From Sphingomonadaceae bacterium (GTDB lineage Bacteria > Pseudomonadota > Alphaproteobacteria > Sphingomonadales > Sphingomonadaceae): a stretch of DNA of 64,000 nt. The DNA is taken from positions 62,001 to 126,000 of the forward strand of contig JASBUR010000020.1 of assembly GCA_030147805.1 (NCBI GenBank). The letters run 5' to 3'. A program made the position numbers and the translations under genes. Shown piece after piece: positions 52,476 to 61,427 of this stretch (positions are counted from its first letter, which is position 1; the number at the start of each line of letters is the position of its first letter). A model generated the notes under the pieces. That model was given only the letters and a program-made list of their open reading frames with translations, made no database searches and had not been told where the DNA came from.

Positions 52476-54140
52476 TCAGCCGTCGATGTTGCGCCGATAG
52501 GTCTCGGGCAGGAAGAGCAAGCCGACGACCAGCGTCATCGCGGCGATCGTCACCGGGTACCAGAGGCCGTAATAGATGTCGCCGGTGGCCGCCACCATCG
52601 CGAAGGCGGTGGTCGGCAGGAAGCCGCCGAACCAGCCGTTGCCGACATGATAGGGCAGCGACAGCGCGCTGTAGCGGATCCGCGCCGGGAACAGCTCGAC
52701 GAGCAGCGCGGCCATCGGCCCGTAAACCATCGTCACCGGCAGCAGGATGGCGAACAGGATCGCGACGACCAGCGGCTTGTTCATCGCGGCAGCGTCGGCC
52801 CTTTCCGGATAGCCCGCCGCTGCGAGCGCCGCGCCGACTTCGGCCCGGAAGTCGGCGATCGCCGCCGCACGTGCGGCACCGACGACCTGCCGCGGATCGG
52901 GGGCGACGATCGTAGCGCCGCCGACACGGACTTCGGCGATGTGTCCCGCTGGCGCCTCGACATTGGCATAGTTGGTGCCGCCCTTCGCCAGATAGGCCTT
53001 GGCGATGTCGCAGCTCGTCGCGTCGAAAGTGTTGCGGCCGATCGGATCGAACTGGAACGAGCATTCGGCGTCATGCGCGATCACCGTCACCGGCGCCGTA
53101 TCGACCGCCACCGCAAGCGCCGGATTGGCGGCCTGCGTCAACGCCGCGAACAGCGGGAAATAGCCGATCACCGCGATCAGGCAGCCGGTGACCACCAGCG
53201 GCTTGCGGCCGATGCGGTCGCTGAGCCAGCCGAACAGTACGAAGAAGGGCGTCACCATCGCCAGCGCGATCGCGATCATGATGTTGGCGGTGGCGCCGTC
53301 CACCTTGGCGATCCGCTCGAGATAGAAGAGCGTGTAGAATTGGCCGGTGTAGCCGAGCACCGCCTGCCCCGCGACCGCGCCGAGCAGCGCGATCAGCACG
53401 AATTTCAGGTTCTTCCATTCGCCGAACGCTTCGCGCAGCGGCGCCTTGGAGGTCGTGCCCTGCTCCTTCATCCGCTGGAACACCGGGCTCTCGTTGAGCT
53501 TGAGCCGGATCCACAGCGAGACCGCGAGGAGCGCGATCGACACGAGGAACGGCACGCGCCAGCCCCAGTCGGCGAACGCCGTCTCGCCGAGCGCGAGCCG
53601 CAGCCCGATGACCAGCAGCAGCGCCATGAACAGCCCGGCCGTCGCCGTGGTCTGGACGAAGCTGGTGTAGAAGCCGCGGCGGTCGGCGGGTGCATGTTCG
53701 GCGACATAGGTGGCTGCCCCGCCATATTCGCCGCCGACCGCGAGCCCCTGCAGCAGCCGCAGGCCGACGAGGATCAGCGGCGCGGCGACGCCGATCGCGG
53801 CATAGCTCGGCAGCAGGCCGACGGCGAAGGTCGACAGCCCCATCAGCACCATGGTGACGAGGAACGTGTTCTTGCGGCCGACGAGGTCGCCGACCCGGCC
53901 GAACACCAGCGAGCCGAACGGCCGAACCGCGAAGCCGGCGGCGAAGGCGGCGAGCGCCAGGATGAAGGCGGTGGTCTCGTTGACCCCCGAGAAGAACTGC
54001 GCCGAGATATAGGTCGCGAGCAGGCCGTAGAGGTAGAAGTCGTACCATTCGAACATCGTGCCGAGCGACGACGCCACGATGACGAGCTTCTCATCCTGCC
54101 GCGGCGCTTCGGCGGCCCCTTCCCGATCGGTCGTCATCAT
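52476..54140 (-). CDS. MHS-family MFS transporter with extracytoplasmic insert
   Basis: This 554-residue protein belongs to the metabolite:H+ symporter group (ProP, KgtP type). TM1 is SLGTMFEWYDFYLYGLLATY, the A-motif is GRVGDLVGRKNTFLVTMVLM, and TM4 has RLLQGLAVGGEYGGAATYVA. A segment of about 100 residues between helices (from HDAECSFQFDP through YPERADAAAM) is not seen in standard members. It holds two cysteines and would face the periplasm. The start has GGGGAGGA directly upstream of two ATG codons. It lies 87 bases after the TetR gene on the same strand and may import the product of the cluster. Confidence 0.9.
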   Translation of the reverse strand: MMTTDREGAAEAPRQDEKLVIVASSLGTMFEWYDFYLYGLLATYISAQFFSGVNETTAFILALAAFAAGFAVRPFGSLVFGRVGDLVGRKNTFLVTMVLMGLSTFAVGLLPSYAAIGVAAPLILVGLRLLQGLAVGGEYGGAATYVAEHAPADRRGFYTSFVQTTATAGLFMALLLVIGLRLALGETAFADWGWRVPFLVSIALLAVSLWIRLKLNESPVFQRMKEQGTTSKAPLREAFGEWKNLKFVLIALLGAVAGQAVLGYTGQFYTLFYLERIAKVDGATANIMIAIALAMVTPFFVLFGWLSDRIGRKPLVVTGCLIAVIGYFPLFAALTQAANPALAVAVDTAPVTVIAHDAECSFQFDPIGRNTFDATSCDIAKAYLAKGGTNYANVEAPAGHIAEVRVGGATIVAPDPRQVVGAARAAAIADFRAEVGAALAAAGYPERADAAAMNKPLVVAILFAILLPVTMVYGPMAALLVELFPARIRYSALSLPYHVGNGWFGGFLPTTAFAMVAATGDIYYGLWYPVTIAAMTLVVGLLFLPETYRRNIDG

Positions 54141-54153
54141 TCCTCCCCAGTCG

Positions 54154-54185
54154 GTGACACATCGTCACTCTCTCGCTAGTTAGCG
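54154..54185. promoter_or_regulatory. two inverted repeats upstream of the MHS transporter
   Basis: GTGAC-N5-GTCAC (54154-54168) and CGCTA-N2-TAGCG (54174-54185) lie 14-45 bases before the transporter start. They may be operator half-sites for the TetR protein encoded just upstream. The arms are only 5 bp, so chance is not excluded. Confidence 0.35.
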
Positions 54186-54227
54186 TCTTTTCCACGGGCA
54201 CGGCCCGCGTCGCGCTCCGTTCGTCAC

Positions 54228-54983
54228 TCAGACTCTTTCGGCCCGGCGTTGCTCGCATACCGCGATGAAGCCCGCTGCCATGAAGGTGGCCATGCGCTTC
54301 TTCACCGCGGCGAAATCCTCGGACTTGCAGAGGCCGCCCGACAGCTTGTCGATGCGGCCGGTGCGCGCCAGCGTCAGCATCAGTGCGCCGGTCACGAAAT
54401 GATAGCCCCAGAAGATATCCTCCTCGGCGGCGTCGGGCAGCGCGCGGCGCAGCAGGCCGATCAGCCGCAGCACCACCGGGTCGAAATGCTGGTCCATCAT
54501 CTCGGCGCCCCATTCGGGGGTGTTGGCGACCTGCGCGCCGAGCGCCGCATAGTTCTTCCAGCCCTCGCCGCCCTCGATGTAGAGGTCGAGGTCGGTATCG
54601 AGGAAGGCGTGCAGCGCTCCTTCGACGGTCGGCGTGCCGCCGCTGGCCTTCTCATAGTCGTCGAGCGCCTGCATGCGGCGCTCGCTGGTGACCGCGGCGC
54701 GGCGCGCGAACACCTCGTCGAACAGCTTGCGCTTGTCGTCGAAATAATAGTTGAGCAGCGTGTGGTGGACGCCGACGCGCTTGGCCACGTCCTTCAGCGT
54801 CACGCCGTAGAGGCCGTGCTTGGAGAACAGATATTCGGCGGCGTCGAGGATCTGCTCGGTCGTCTCGGCGCGCCGCTCCGCCTTGGTGGGATTGCGGCGG
54901 CGGGATTTGACCTCTGCAGACAAGACGGGAGCCTTCCGTGTACCAGCCGGGCGCGCCGTCGGAGGGGACGCCGCGCCGCTCAT
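54228..54983 (-). CDS. TetR/AcrR-family regulator of the esterase-ligase cluster
   Basis: This 251-residue protein has a Pro/Ala-rich N-tail of about 40 residues and then a TetR helix-turn-helix (TTEQILDAAEYLFSKHGLYG, VTLKDVAKRVGVHHTLLNYY). The C-terminal ligand domain is helical (DTDLDLYIEGGEGWKNYAAL, WGYHFVTGALMLTLARTGRI). Its ATG overlaps the ligase stop by four bases, so it is co-transcribed with the genes it probably controls. The ligand may be the CoA ester or acid made by the ligase, as for many such regulators. Confidence 0.9.
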   Translation of the reverse strand: MSGAASPPTARPAGTRKAPVLSAEVKSRRRNPTKAERRAETTEQILDAAEYLFSKHGLYGVTLKDVAKRVGVHHTLLNYYFDDKRKLFDEVFARRAAVTSERRMQALDDYEKASGGTPTVEGALHAFLDTDLDLYIEGGEGWKNYAALGAQVANTPEWGAEMMDQHFDPVVLRLIGLLRRALPDAAEEDIFWGYHFVTGALMLTLARTGRIDKLSGGLCKSEDFAAVKKRMATFMAAGFIAVCEQRRAERV

Positions 54984-56572
54984 GCGCCACCATATTCGGA
55001 TCGAAGGCGCATCTTGTCGATCTTGCCGGTCGGCGCCAGTGGCATATTCGCGAGGCGGATCACTGCGTCGGGGATCCACCAGGGCGCGACGCGGCCGCGC
55101 AGCGGCGCCAGCAGCTCCTCGTCGCTGATCGCGCCGTCGTCGGGCGTCTCGACGAGCAGGATCGGTCGCTCGCCCCATTTGGCGTCGGCACGACCGATGA
55201 CCGCGACGAGCGAGACCTGCGGCAGCGCGCCGACCACCGTCTCGATCTCGACCGGGTTGATCCATTCGCCGCCCGACTTGATGAGGTCCTTCGAGCGGCC
55301 GGTGATGAACAGATTGCCGGCGGCGTCGAGCCGCGCGAGATCACCGGTGTCGAACCAGCCATCGGCGTCGGTCGCGGGCTGCGCCTCGCCGAAATAGCGG
55401 TCGACGACCGCGGCGCCGCGCACCTGCAATCGTCCCTCGCCGCCGCGCTGCTCGGCGAGCGGCCGCCCGTCGCTGTCGGCGATGCGCAGGTCGACGCCGA
55501 TCGCCGGCCGCCCCGAGGCGGCGGCGCTGCGCGCCGGATCGTCGGGCGCCGCCATCGTGCCGAGCGGCGACAGCTCGGTCATCCCCCCGCTGGTCTGCAC
55601 CGTGGCGCCGAGCACGCGCTCGATGCGCTTCATCAGCGCCGGCGGCATCGGCGCGCCGCCGACCAGGATGCGCTCGAGCGAGGGAACCGCGCCGCCGGTC
55701 GCCTCGAGGTGCTCGACGAGACCGAGCCAGACGGTCGGCACCCCCGCCGCGACGGTGACGCCCTCGGCGGCGATGAGCCGTGCGAGGCTGGCGCCGTCGG
55801 CATGGCGGCCCGGCAGCACCAGTCTGGCGCCGCAGGCCGGTGCCGCGAACGGCAGCCCCCAGGCGTTGGCGTGGAACATCGGGACGACGGCGAGCACGGC
55901 GTCGGCGGCGGTCAGCGCCATGACGTCGGCCTGCAGCAGCCGCAGCGTGTGCAGAAAGCTCGACCGGTGCGTGTAGGTGACGCCCTTGGGCGCGCCGGTG
56001 GTGCCCGAGGTGAAGCAGAGCCCCGAGGGGGCCGTCTCGTCGAAGTCGCCCCAGTGCGCCTCGCCCGGCGCGTCGGCCACGGCATCGGCGAAAGCCCCCA
56101 CGGCGGGGCGGCGCGCCATCGCGGTCCAGGCGGTGGCAGCGCCGTCGATGACGAGGACCTGTGCGACCGCGGTCGCACGTTCGACGATCTGTTCGGCGAG
56201 CGGCGCGAGGTCGGCGCTGACGATCAGCACGCGCGCTTCCGACTGCAGCAGCATCGCCGCGAGCTGCGGCGCGGTGAGCCGCGGATTGAGCGTGTGACAG
56301 ACCGCGCCGATCCCCATGATGGCGTACCAGGCCTCGACATGCGCGCCGCTGTTCCAGGCGAGCGTCGCCACACGGTCGCCGCGCGCGACGCCGAGCGCCG
56401 CCAGCGCCGCCGAGGCGCGGCGCGCCCGGCGGCGGAGCGCGGCATAGCCGATGCGCTCGACCGCCCCGCCCTCGCCCGCGGTCACCACCTCGGCCGCAGA
56501 ATGCCATTTGGCGGCGTGGTCGAGCAGCTTGTCGAGCGTCAGCGGAAACGCCTGCATCGTGCCGTCGATCAT
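54980..56572 (-). CDS. AMP-dependent acyl-CoA ligase (FadD-like)
   Basis: This roughly 530-residue adenylate-forming enzyme has CFTSGTTGAPKGVTYTHRS near residue 180, LVGGAPMPPALM and SGGMTELSPLGTM mid-way, and the core DGWFDTGDLARLDAAGN followed by hinge GRSKDLIKSGGEWINPVE. The C-terminal lysine loop is PLAPTGKIDKMRLR. It activates a carboxylic acid to acyl-CoA; the aromatic/medium-chain pattern SGGEWI is typical. I use the ATG that overlaps the esterase stop (ATGA); GTG six bases earlier is also in frame. It follows the esterase, which would release the acid. Confidence 0.93.
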   Translation of the reverse strand: MIDGTMQAFPLTLDKLLDHAAKWHSAAEVVTAGEGGAVERIGYAALRRRARRASAALAALGVARGDRVATLAWNSGAHVEAWYAIMGIGAVCHTLNPRLTAPQLAAMLLQSEARVLIVSADLAPLAEQIVERATAVAQVLVIDGAATAWTAMARRPAVGAFADAVADAPGEAHWGDFDETAPSGLCFTSGTTGAPKGVTYTHRSSFLHTLRLLQADVMALTAADAVLAVVPMFHANAWGLPFAAPACGARLVLPGRHADGASLARLIAAEGVTVAAGVPTVWLGLVEHLEATGGAVPSLERILVGGAPMPPALMKRIERVLGATVQTSGGMTELSPLGTMAAPDDPARSAAASGRPAIGVDLRIADSDGRPLAEQRGGEGRLQVRGAAVVDRYFGEAQPATDADGWFDTGDLARLDAAGNLFITGRSKDLIKSGGEWINPVEIETVVGALPQVSLVAVIGRADAKWGERPILLVETPDDGAISDEELLAPLRGRVAPWWIPDAVIRLANMPLAPTGKIDKMRLRSEYGGA

Positions 56573-58200
56573 CGGCACTCCGCCGCCGGCGGCGCCATCG
56601 GCGGCGCGGCGATGCCGACGTTCCAGTTCCAGGGCGTGTCACCCGCGGCGCGGCGGCGGCACACGACGCGCTCGTGCAGCGCGAACGCCCCGCCCATCGG
56701 ACTGGCGGCGGAGCGCGGCCGGTCGGCGAACAACATGAAGGCTTCGCCGCTGGCGAACGCCGGCCAGTCGGGCTGCCCGTCGGCGACCGGCTTCCCGCTT
56801 CGGGCGAACGACGACCAATAGTCCATCACCGCCTCGGTCATCGCGAGACTGGCGCTGCCGTCGGCCTTTGGCCACAGCGCCGGCGTGCGCGACATCGTGC
56901 CGAACACGAAGGGGATTTCGGCGGCGTGGAACGCATGCAGGCCGTTGTCGTCCGAGGCCGGATAGCCATGATCGAAGACGTAGAGATAGCTCGGAACGCC
57001 CGCGGCGGCCTGGCTGGCGGCGAGGCGCTGCGCCGTCCAGCCGTACATGGCATCGCGAGTCGTCGCGAGCATGCTCTCGGCCACGTTGCTCGGCGGATAA
57101 TGCGTCAGGAAGGGCGCGGCCAGCTCGCCATAGCCCTTGCGGATCGCCGCCGCGTAAGCGTCGGCGTCCACCGCCGGCGGCAGCAGGAAGCGCAGGCTGC
57201 GGATCTCGCCGCTGTTGTACCCTGCCAGCAGCGGCACCGGTGCCTGCTCGCCACGGTCGAAGGTCTCGGGAAGCTGGCGCGGCAGCACGCTCCCGTCGAC
57301 GGTGCCGAGCGGGAAATAGCCGGCCTTGGCCGCCGCCGCGGTCAGCGCCGCCGGCGCCATGGCGCGCAGCGCCGCGAGGTCGCTGGCGCCGGCCGCGGCC
57401 GCGATGCGCACGCCGGTCGCCTCCGCAGGCTCCATGCCGAACCGCTGCGCGCGCAGCGACGGCATCGAGATCATGTAGGCGCTCTGCGCGATCGCCCTGG
57501 CGAACAGTCCGTCGGCGGGAGGTGACGCCAGCAGGTACATCACGCTGAGCGCGCCGGCCGACTCGCCCGCGACGGTGACGTTCGCCGGATCGCCGCCGAA
57601 CGCGGCGATGTTGCGCTTCACCCAGTGCAGCGCCGCGATCTGGTCGAGGAGCCCGTAATTGCCCGAAGTCCGCTCGGGCGATTCGGCGCTCAGCGCGGGA
57701 TGCGCGAGGTAGCCGAGCACGCCGAGCCGGTAGTTGATCGTGACGACGACCAGGCCGCGCTTCGCCAGCCGGGTGCCGTCGTACATTGGCTGGCTGCCGG
57801 CCCCGGTGGTGAGCGACCCGCCGTGGATCCAGACGAAGACCGGCAGCTTGTCGGCGTCCTTCGGCGTCCAGACGTTGAGCGACAGGCAATCCTCGCTCAT
57901 CGCGGCGGGCGGTTCGGAATAGATGCTCCCGGGGCGCGAGGGCGGCTGGATGCACGCCGGGCCGAAGCGCGTCGCCTCGCGCTCGCCCGTCCACGCCGGC
58001 ATCGGCGCCGGCGGCTTCCACCGCCCGGCCCCGATCGGTGGCAGCGCATAGGGAAGCCCCTTGAAGATGCGGATGCCGTCGCGCTCGGTGCCGCGCATGG
58101 GGCCGGCGGGCGCCACCACGCGCGGCCCGTCCGCCGCCAGCGCTGGCGGCGCAAGCCCGAGCACGGCAGCGGTCGCCGCGATACGCCACAGGATGTTCAT
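56569..58200 (-). CDS. exported type-B carboxylesterase
   Basis: This 543-residue protein has a signal peptide (MNILWRIAATAAVLGLAPPA) followed by the carboxylesterase family domain. The hallmarks are IFKGLPYALPPIGAGRWKPP, SEDCLSLNVWTP, the oxyanion FVWIHGGSLTTGAG, and nucleophile NVTVAGESAGALSVMYLLAS near residue 210. DHGYPASDDNGLHAFHAAEI carries the histidine region. It would hydrolyse an ester in the periplasm. It stands 115 bases after the TonB receptor in the same direction; two strong hairpins occupy that gap. Confidence 0.94.
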   Translation of the reverse strand: MNILWRIAATAAVLGLAPPALAADGPRVVAPAGPMRGTERDGIRIFKGLPYALPPIGAGRWKPPAPMPAWTGEREATRFGPACIQPPSRPGSIYSEPPAAMSEDCLSLNVWTPKDADKLPVFVWIHGGSLTTGAGSQPMYDGTRLAKRGLVVVTINYRLGVLGYLAHPALSAESPERTSGNYGLLDQIAALHWVKRNIAAFGGDPANVTVAGESAGALSVMYLLASPPADGLFARAIAQSAYMISMPSLRAQRFGMEPAEATGVRIAAAAGASDLAALRAMAPAALTAAAAKAGYFPLGTVDGSVLPRQLPETFDRGEQAPVPLLAGYNSGEIRSLRFLLPPAVDADAYAAAIRKGYGELAAPFLTHYPPSNVAESMLATTRDAMYGWTAQRLAASQAAAGVPSYLYVFDHGYPASDDNGLHAFHAAEIPFVFGTMSRTPALWPKADGSASLAMTEAVMDYWSSFARSGKPVADGQPDWPAFASGEAFMLFADRPRSAASPMGGAFALHERVVCRRRAAGDTPWNWNVGIAAPPMAPPAAECR

Positions 58201-58226
58201 GACTAGTCCCGGATCCAGAGGGCTGC

Positions 58227-58310
58227 GCCCGCCCGGCCGCGCTGCCGCGGCAGCCGGGCCGGGCGGACACGCGAGGCGTGGCCTCCGTGGGGAGAGGTGG
58301 AGGCCACGCC
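58227..58310 (-). other. two intercistronic hairpins between receptor and esterase
   Basis: GGCGTGGCCTCC and GGAGGCCACGCC (58275-58310) form a 12-bp perfect stem. A second GC-rich fold with CCGCG/CGCGG at its tip lies at about 58227-58265. They could stop some transcripts after the receptor or protect the receptor mRNA 3' end. That would let the receptor be made in larger amounts than the enzymes. Confidence 0.6.
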
Positions 58311-58315
58311 GGCGC

Positions 58316-60619
58316 TCAGAGGCTGTAGCCGATCCGGATGCCGACGGTGCGCGGCCGCAGCATACCGAAGCGGCTGGCGAGGAAGGCTTCCGGATGGACG
58401 TAGGTGATCGAATGATCGTCGAACAGATTCTCGACATAGGCGGTTACCGCGAGCGGTCCGCGGGTGATGCCCAGCGCCAGGTTCACATTCTCGAAACTCT
58501 CGGTGTAGGCGAAGGTCGGCGACATCTGCGCCGGCCGGCCCGGGACGCGCGGGAACATGCCGGGGTAGGAGCCGACGTGCGCGATCGTCGCCGACGCGAA
58601 GCCCCTGGTGGTGTCGCTCAGGTCGAAATTGTAGCGCGCCGTCGCTGCGCCCTGGAACTTCGGCGACGCCAGCCGCGCCCCGTCGACCGCGCCCGAGATC
58701 GCGGCCTCGATCGGCGTCAGCCGGTTGACGTTGGCGTCGTTGAACGAGCCGTTGAACGACAGCGTGACGCTGTCGCTCGGGAGCGCCACCACTTCGAACT
58801 CGACCCCCTTCGACACCGCGCCGCCGATGTTGGTGGCGAACTGGATCGAGTCCGACACGCGGTTGGCTTGCACCTGGATGTTCTTCCAGTCGATATAGTA
58901 GGCGGCGATGTTGGCGGTAAGCGCGCCCTCCATCCACCGGCCCTTCAGGCCGAGCTCGTAGCTGGTGAGCTTGTCCGACGAGGCGCCCGCCGGGATGACG
59001 ATGTCGGTCGGATCGACGAGGCTGACCGCGCCGCCGCGCGCGTTGATGATCGGCGTGCGGAAGCCGGTGGCGACGGTCGCGTAGGTGGTGAGCGCCGGCG
59101 ACGGCTTGAACGAGGCGCTGACCTTGTAGGACAGCTTGTCGGCCTTGGCCTTGGGCCCGGTACCAGCGACGATCGGAACGATCGTCAGCGGCCCCGTCGC
59201 GCCGGGCGTCAGCGCCCGCGCCAGATAATTGCTGTTGTAGCCGAAATTCTCGGTCGTCGTCTGCGCGTCGGTGCTGCCGTAGCGCAGGCCGCCGGTCAGC
59301 CAGAACTTGTCGCTGAACCGGTAGGTCAGCTCGCCGAAACCGGCCAGCTCGTTCGCCTTGGTGTGGATGCCGAAATAGTTATAGGTGTCGCTCGGAATTC
59401 CCGGCGTCGTCGGCAGGCCGGTGAAGCCGCGCGACGCCAGATAGGCGTCCGAGGCGCGATAGATGTAATCGACGTCGCGGCGCTTGTAGTAATAGAAGCT
59501 GCCGATCACCCAGTCCCAGTTGCCGCCGGCATCGGAAGCCAGTCGGGTCTCCTGTACGAAGAGGTCGTCGTAGGCGAGCGCGTCGAGCCGGAACGGCAGC
59601 GCGAAGGCGAAGGTGTTGGCGAGGTCGACGAAGAAGCGCTGGTCGAAGGTGCCCGCCGTCGTCGAGCTGGTGAGCCGGGCGCCGTCGAACTGATAGTCGA
59701 GCGTCATGTTGTAGGTCGTCAGCTCGGCGGTGAACAGGTCGGGGAGCGCCGACCGACGCTGCTCGCGCTCGAGCGGCGCGCTGACCAGCGAGCTGTCTTC
59801 GGGATAGCTGTCCTCGTGCGCGGCGGTGAAGCGCAGCGACAAGCGGTCGGTCGGTTCCCAGAGCAGGATGGCGCGACCGCCCCACGCCTCGAGCGTGTTC
59901 GAATTGTGCTCGCCGGTCCCGATGTTGTCGAGATAGCCCTCCTCGTGGCGGTAGAAGCCGACGATGCGCAGGCCGAGCTTGTCTTCGACGAGCGGCACAT
60001 TGACCATGCCGTTGTAGCGCTGGCGGAACGAGTCCGACCCCGTCAGGCCGAAATCGCCCTGCAGCGCATAGTCGGTGGTCGACAGGTTGGGACTCTTCGT
60101 CAGGATGCGCATCGCGCCGGCGAGCGAGCCCGAGCCGAACAGCGTGCCCTGCGGACCGCGCAGGAATTCGACGCGTTCGACGTCGAACAGCGTCGGATCG
60201 AGGATCGTCGAATTGCCGTTGGCCGAGATCGGCAGCTCGTCGATGTAGATGGCGACGGTGCCCTGCAGATTGGCGTTGTAGCCGTTGGTCGCGATGCCGC
60301 GCGCGGTGAAATTGTTGAAGTTGGCGCTCGGCCGATTGACGATGACGCCCGGCGTCTCGTGCGCGATGCCCTCGTAGCCGACGATGCCCTTGGTGGTGAG
60401 CTCCGCCTGCGAATAGGCGGTGACGGCGACCGGCACGTCCTGCAGGCGCGCGTTGCGGCGCGTCGCGGTGACGATGATCTCGCCATCGGGCCGCTCCTCC
60501 ACGGCAGCCGCGGTCGACTGCTCTTCGGTGGTTTCGGGGCCGGCGGTCTGTGCCTGGGCGGCGACCGGGACAAACGCGAGAACGATCGCGGACGCAGACG
60601 CGTAGAGTTCCTTCTTCAT
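58316..60619 (-). CDS. TonB-dependent receptor of the esterase-ligase cluster
   Basis: This 767-residue outer-membrane protein has a signal peptide (SASAIVLAFVPVAAQAQ), a TonB box/plug opening EIIVTATRRNARLQDVPVAV, and the plug landmarks VERVEFLRGPQGTLFGSGS and GAMRILTKSP. The barrel ends VGIRIGYSL. It belongs to the broad sphingomonad receptor group for organic molecules. The ATG follows GGGGAGG. It is first in the minus-strand cluster with esterase, ligase and TetR, suggesting uptake of an ester-bearing compound for the esterase. Confidence 0.93.
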   Translation of the reverse strand: MKKELYASASAIVLAFVPVAAQAQTAGPETTEEQSTAAAVEERPDGEIIVTATRRNARLQDVPVAVTAYSQAELTTKGIVGYEGIAHETPGVIVNRPSANFNNFTARGIATNGYNANLQGTVAIYIDELPISANGNSTILDPTLFDVERVEFLRGPQGTLFGSGSLAGAMRILTKSPNLSTTDYALQGDFGLTGSDSFRQRYNGMVNVPLVEDKLGLRIVGFYRHEEGYLDNIGTGEHNSNTLEAWGGRAILLWEPTDRLSLRFTAAHEDSYPEDSSLVSAPLEREQRRSALPDLFTAELTTYNMTLDYQFDGARLTSSTTAGTFDQRFFVDLANTFAFALPFRLDALAYDDLFVQETRLASDAGGNWDWVIGSFYYYKRRDVDYIYRASDAYLASRGFTGLPTTPGIPSDTYNYFGIHTKANELAGFGELTYRFSDKFWLTGGLRYGSTDAQTTTENFGYNSNYLARALTPGATGPLTIVPIVAGTGPKAKADKLSYKVSASFKPSPALTTYATVATGFRTPIINARGGAVSLVDPTDIVIPAGASSDKLTSYELGLKGRWMEGALTANIAAYYIDWKNIQVQANRVSDSIQFATNIGGAVSKGVEFEVVALPSDSVTLSFNGSFNDANVNRLTPIEAAISGAVDGARLASPKFQGAATARYNFDLSDTTRGFASATIAHVGSYPGMFPRVPGRPAQMSPTFAYTESFENVNLALGITRGPLAVTAYVENLFDDHSITYVHPEAFLASRFGMLRPRTVGIRIGYSL

Positions 60620-60666
60620 CGAAATCCCTCCCCTGGGTGCTTCTCGGTCTTTGCCGAACTGCCCCT

Positions 60667-60695
60667 TTCATCGGACACGTAACGATCGGAGTCAA
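60667..60695 (-). promoter_or_regulatory. candidate promoter of the receptor cluster
   Basis: On the minus strand TTGACT (60690-60695) is followed after 17 bases by GATGAA (60667-60672), about 50 bases before the receptor start. The -35 is good and the -10 is weak. Imperfect repeats TATTCAC and GTGAGTA lie just upstream. Confidence 0.4.
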
Positions 60696-60802
60696 TACTC
60701 ACTCTCGCGCGCGTGAATAACTTTGGAGAGGCGCCTTTTTGCCGGATCGATGACGTGGTTCGCAAGGAGTCAGAGACGGGGGCGGCGGCGCGGCGCCGTC
60801 GA

Positions 60803-61417
60803 TCAGGGGGTCGCCGTGCCCCAGTAGTTGAAGCTCATCGGCCGCGGCCCCGGGATGTACATCGTGTCGAGCCGGTCGAGCGTGAAGCCGCCTTCGCGCA
60901 GCAGCGCCGGGATGTCGCGGTTGAGGTGACAGCCGCCGCCGATCTTTCCCCAGAGGCCGTCGAGCCGGTCCTGCCAGCGCCGCACCGACGCATCGGGGGC
61001 GCGGCCATGTTCGGCGAACAGCAACCGCCCGCCGGGGCGGAGCACCCGCCGCATCTCCTGCAAGGCACCGACGGCATCGGGAATGGTGCAGAGCGTATAG
61101 GTGGTGACGACGGTATCGACGCTGGCATCGTCGAGCGGGATCGATTCACCGGGCAGGCCGATGAACTCGACCGGGAACGGCGCTTCCTTCGCCGCCTTCT
61201 CGGCCATGCGGCGGATCTCGACCGATGGCTCGAGGCCCCAGAGCTTCTCGACCTTCGCCGGATCGTAGAAGGGCAGGTTGAGCCCCGAACCGATACCGAT
61301 CTCGAGCACGCGCCCCTGCGCCTGCGGGACGACCTTGCGGCGCTGGTAGGCGATCGGCTTGGCGCCGCAGGCGGCGTTGATGACGTGCGGGAGAATATAT
61401 CGGTCGTAGAAGCCCAT
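60803..61417 (-). CDS. class I SAM-dependent methyltransferase (Methyltransf_11 type)
   Basis: This 204-residue protein resembles small-molecule methyltransferases of the UbiE/COQ5 and PMT type. GRVLEIGIGSGLNLPFYDP is the SAM motif, DTVVTTYTLCTIPD the acidic post-loop, and LRPGGRLLFAEHGRAPD the closing strand. The N-terminal MGFYDRYILPHVINAACG and WQDRLDGLWGKIGGGCHLNR are typical of a conserved group often annotated as phospholipid or general methyltransferase. It follows the fourth receptor gene with only 10 bases between them, so co-transcription is likely. Confidence 0.9.
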   Translation of the reverse strand: MGFYDRYILPHVINAACGAKPIAYQRRKVVPQAQGRVLEIGIGSGLNLPFYDPAKVEKLWGLEPSVEIRRMAEKAAKEAPFPVEFIGLPGESIPLDDASVDTVVTTYTLCTIPDAVGALQEMRRVLRPGGRLLFAEHGRAPDASVRRWQDRLDGLWGKIGGGCHLNRDIPALLREGGFTLDRLDTMYIPGPRPMSFNYWGTATP

Positions 61418-61427
61418 CGCCGCTCCC

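Noticed and set aside
58061-60682. An 873-codon plus-strand frame opposite the fourth-cluster receptor
   Set aside because: Same pattern: antisense to a strong receptor gene, with a repetitive charged product.
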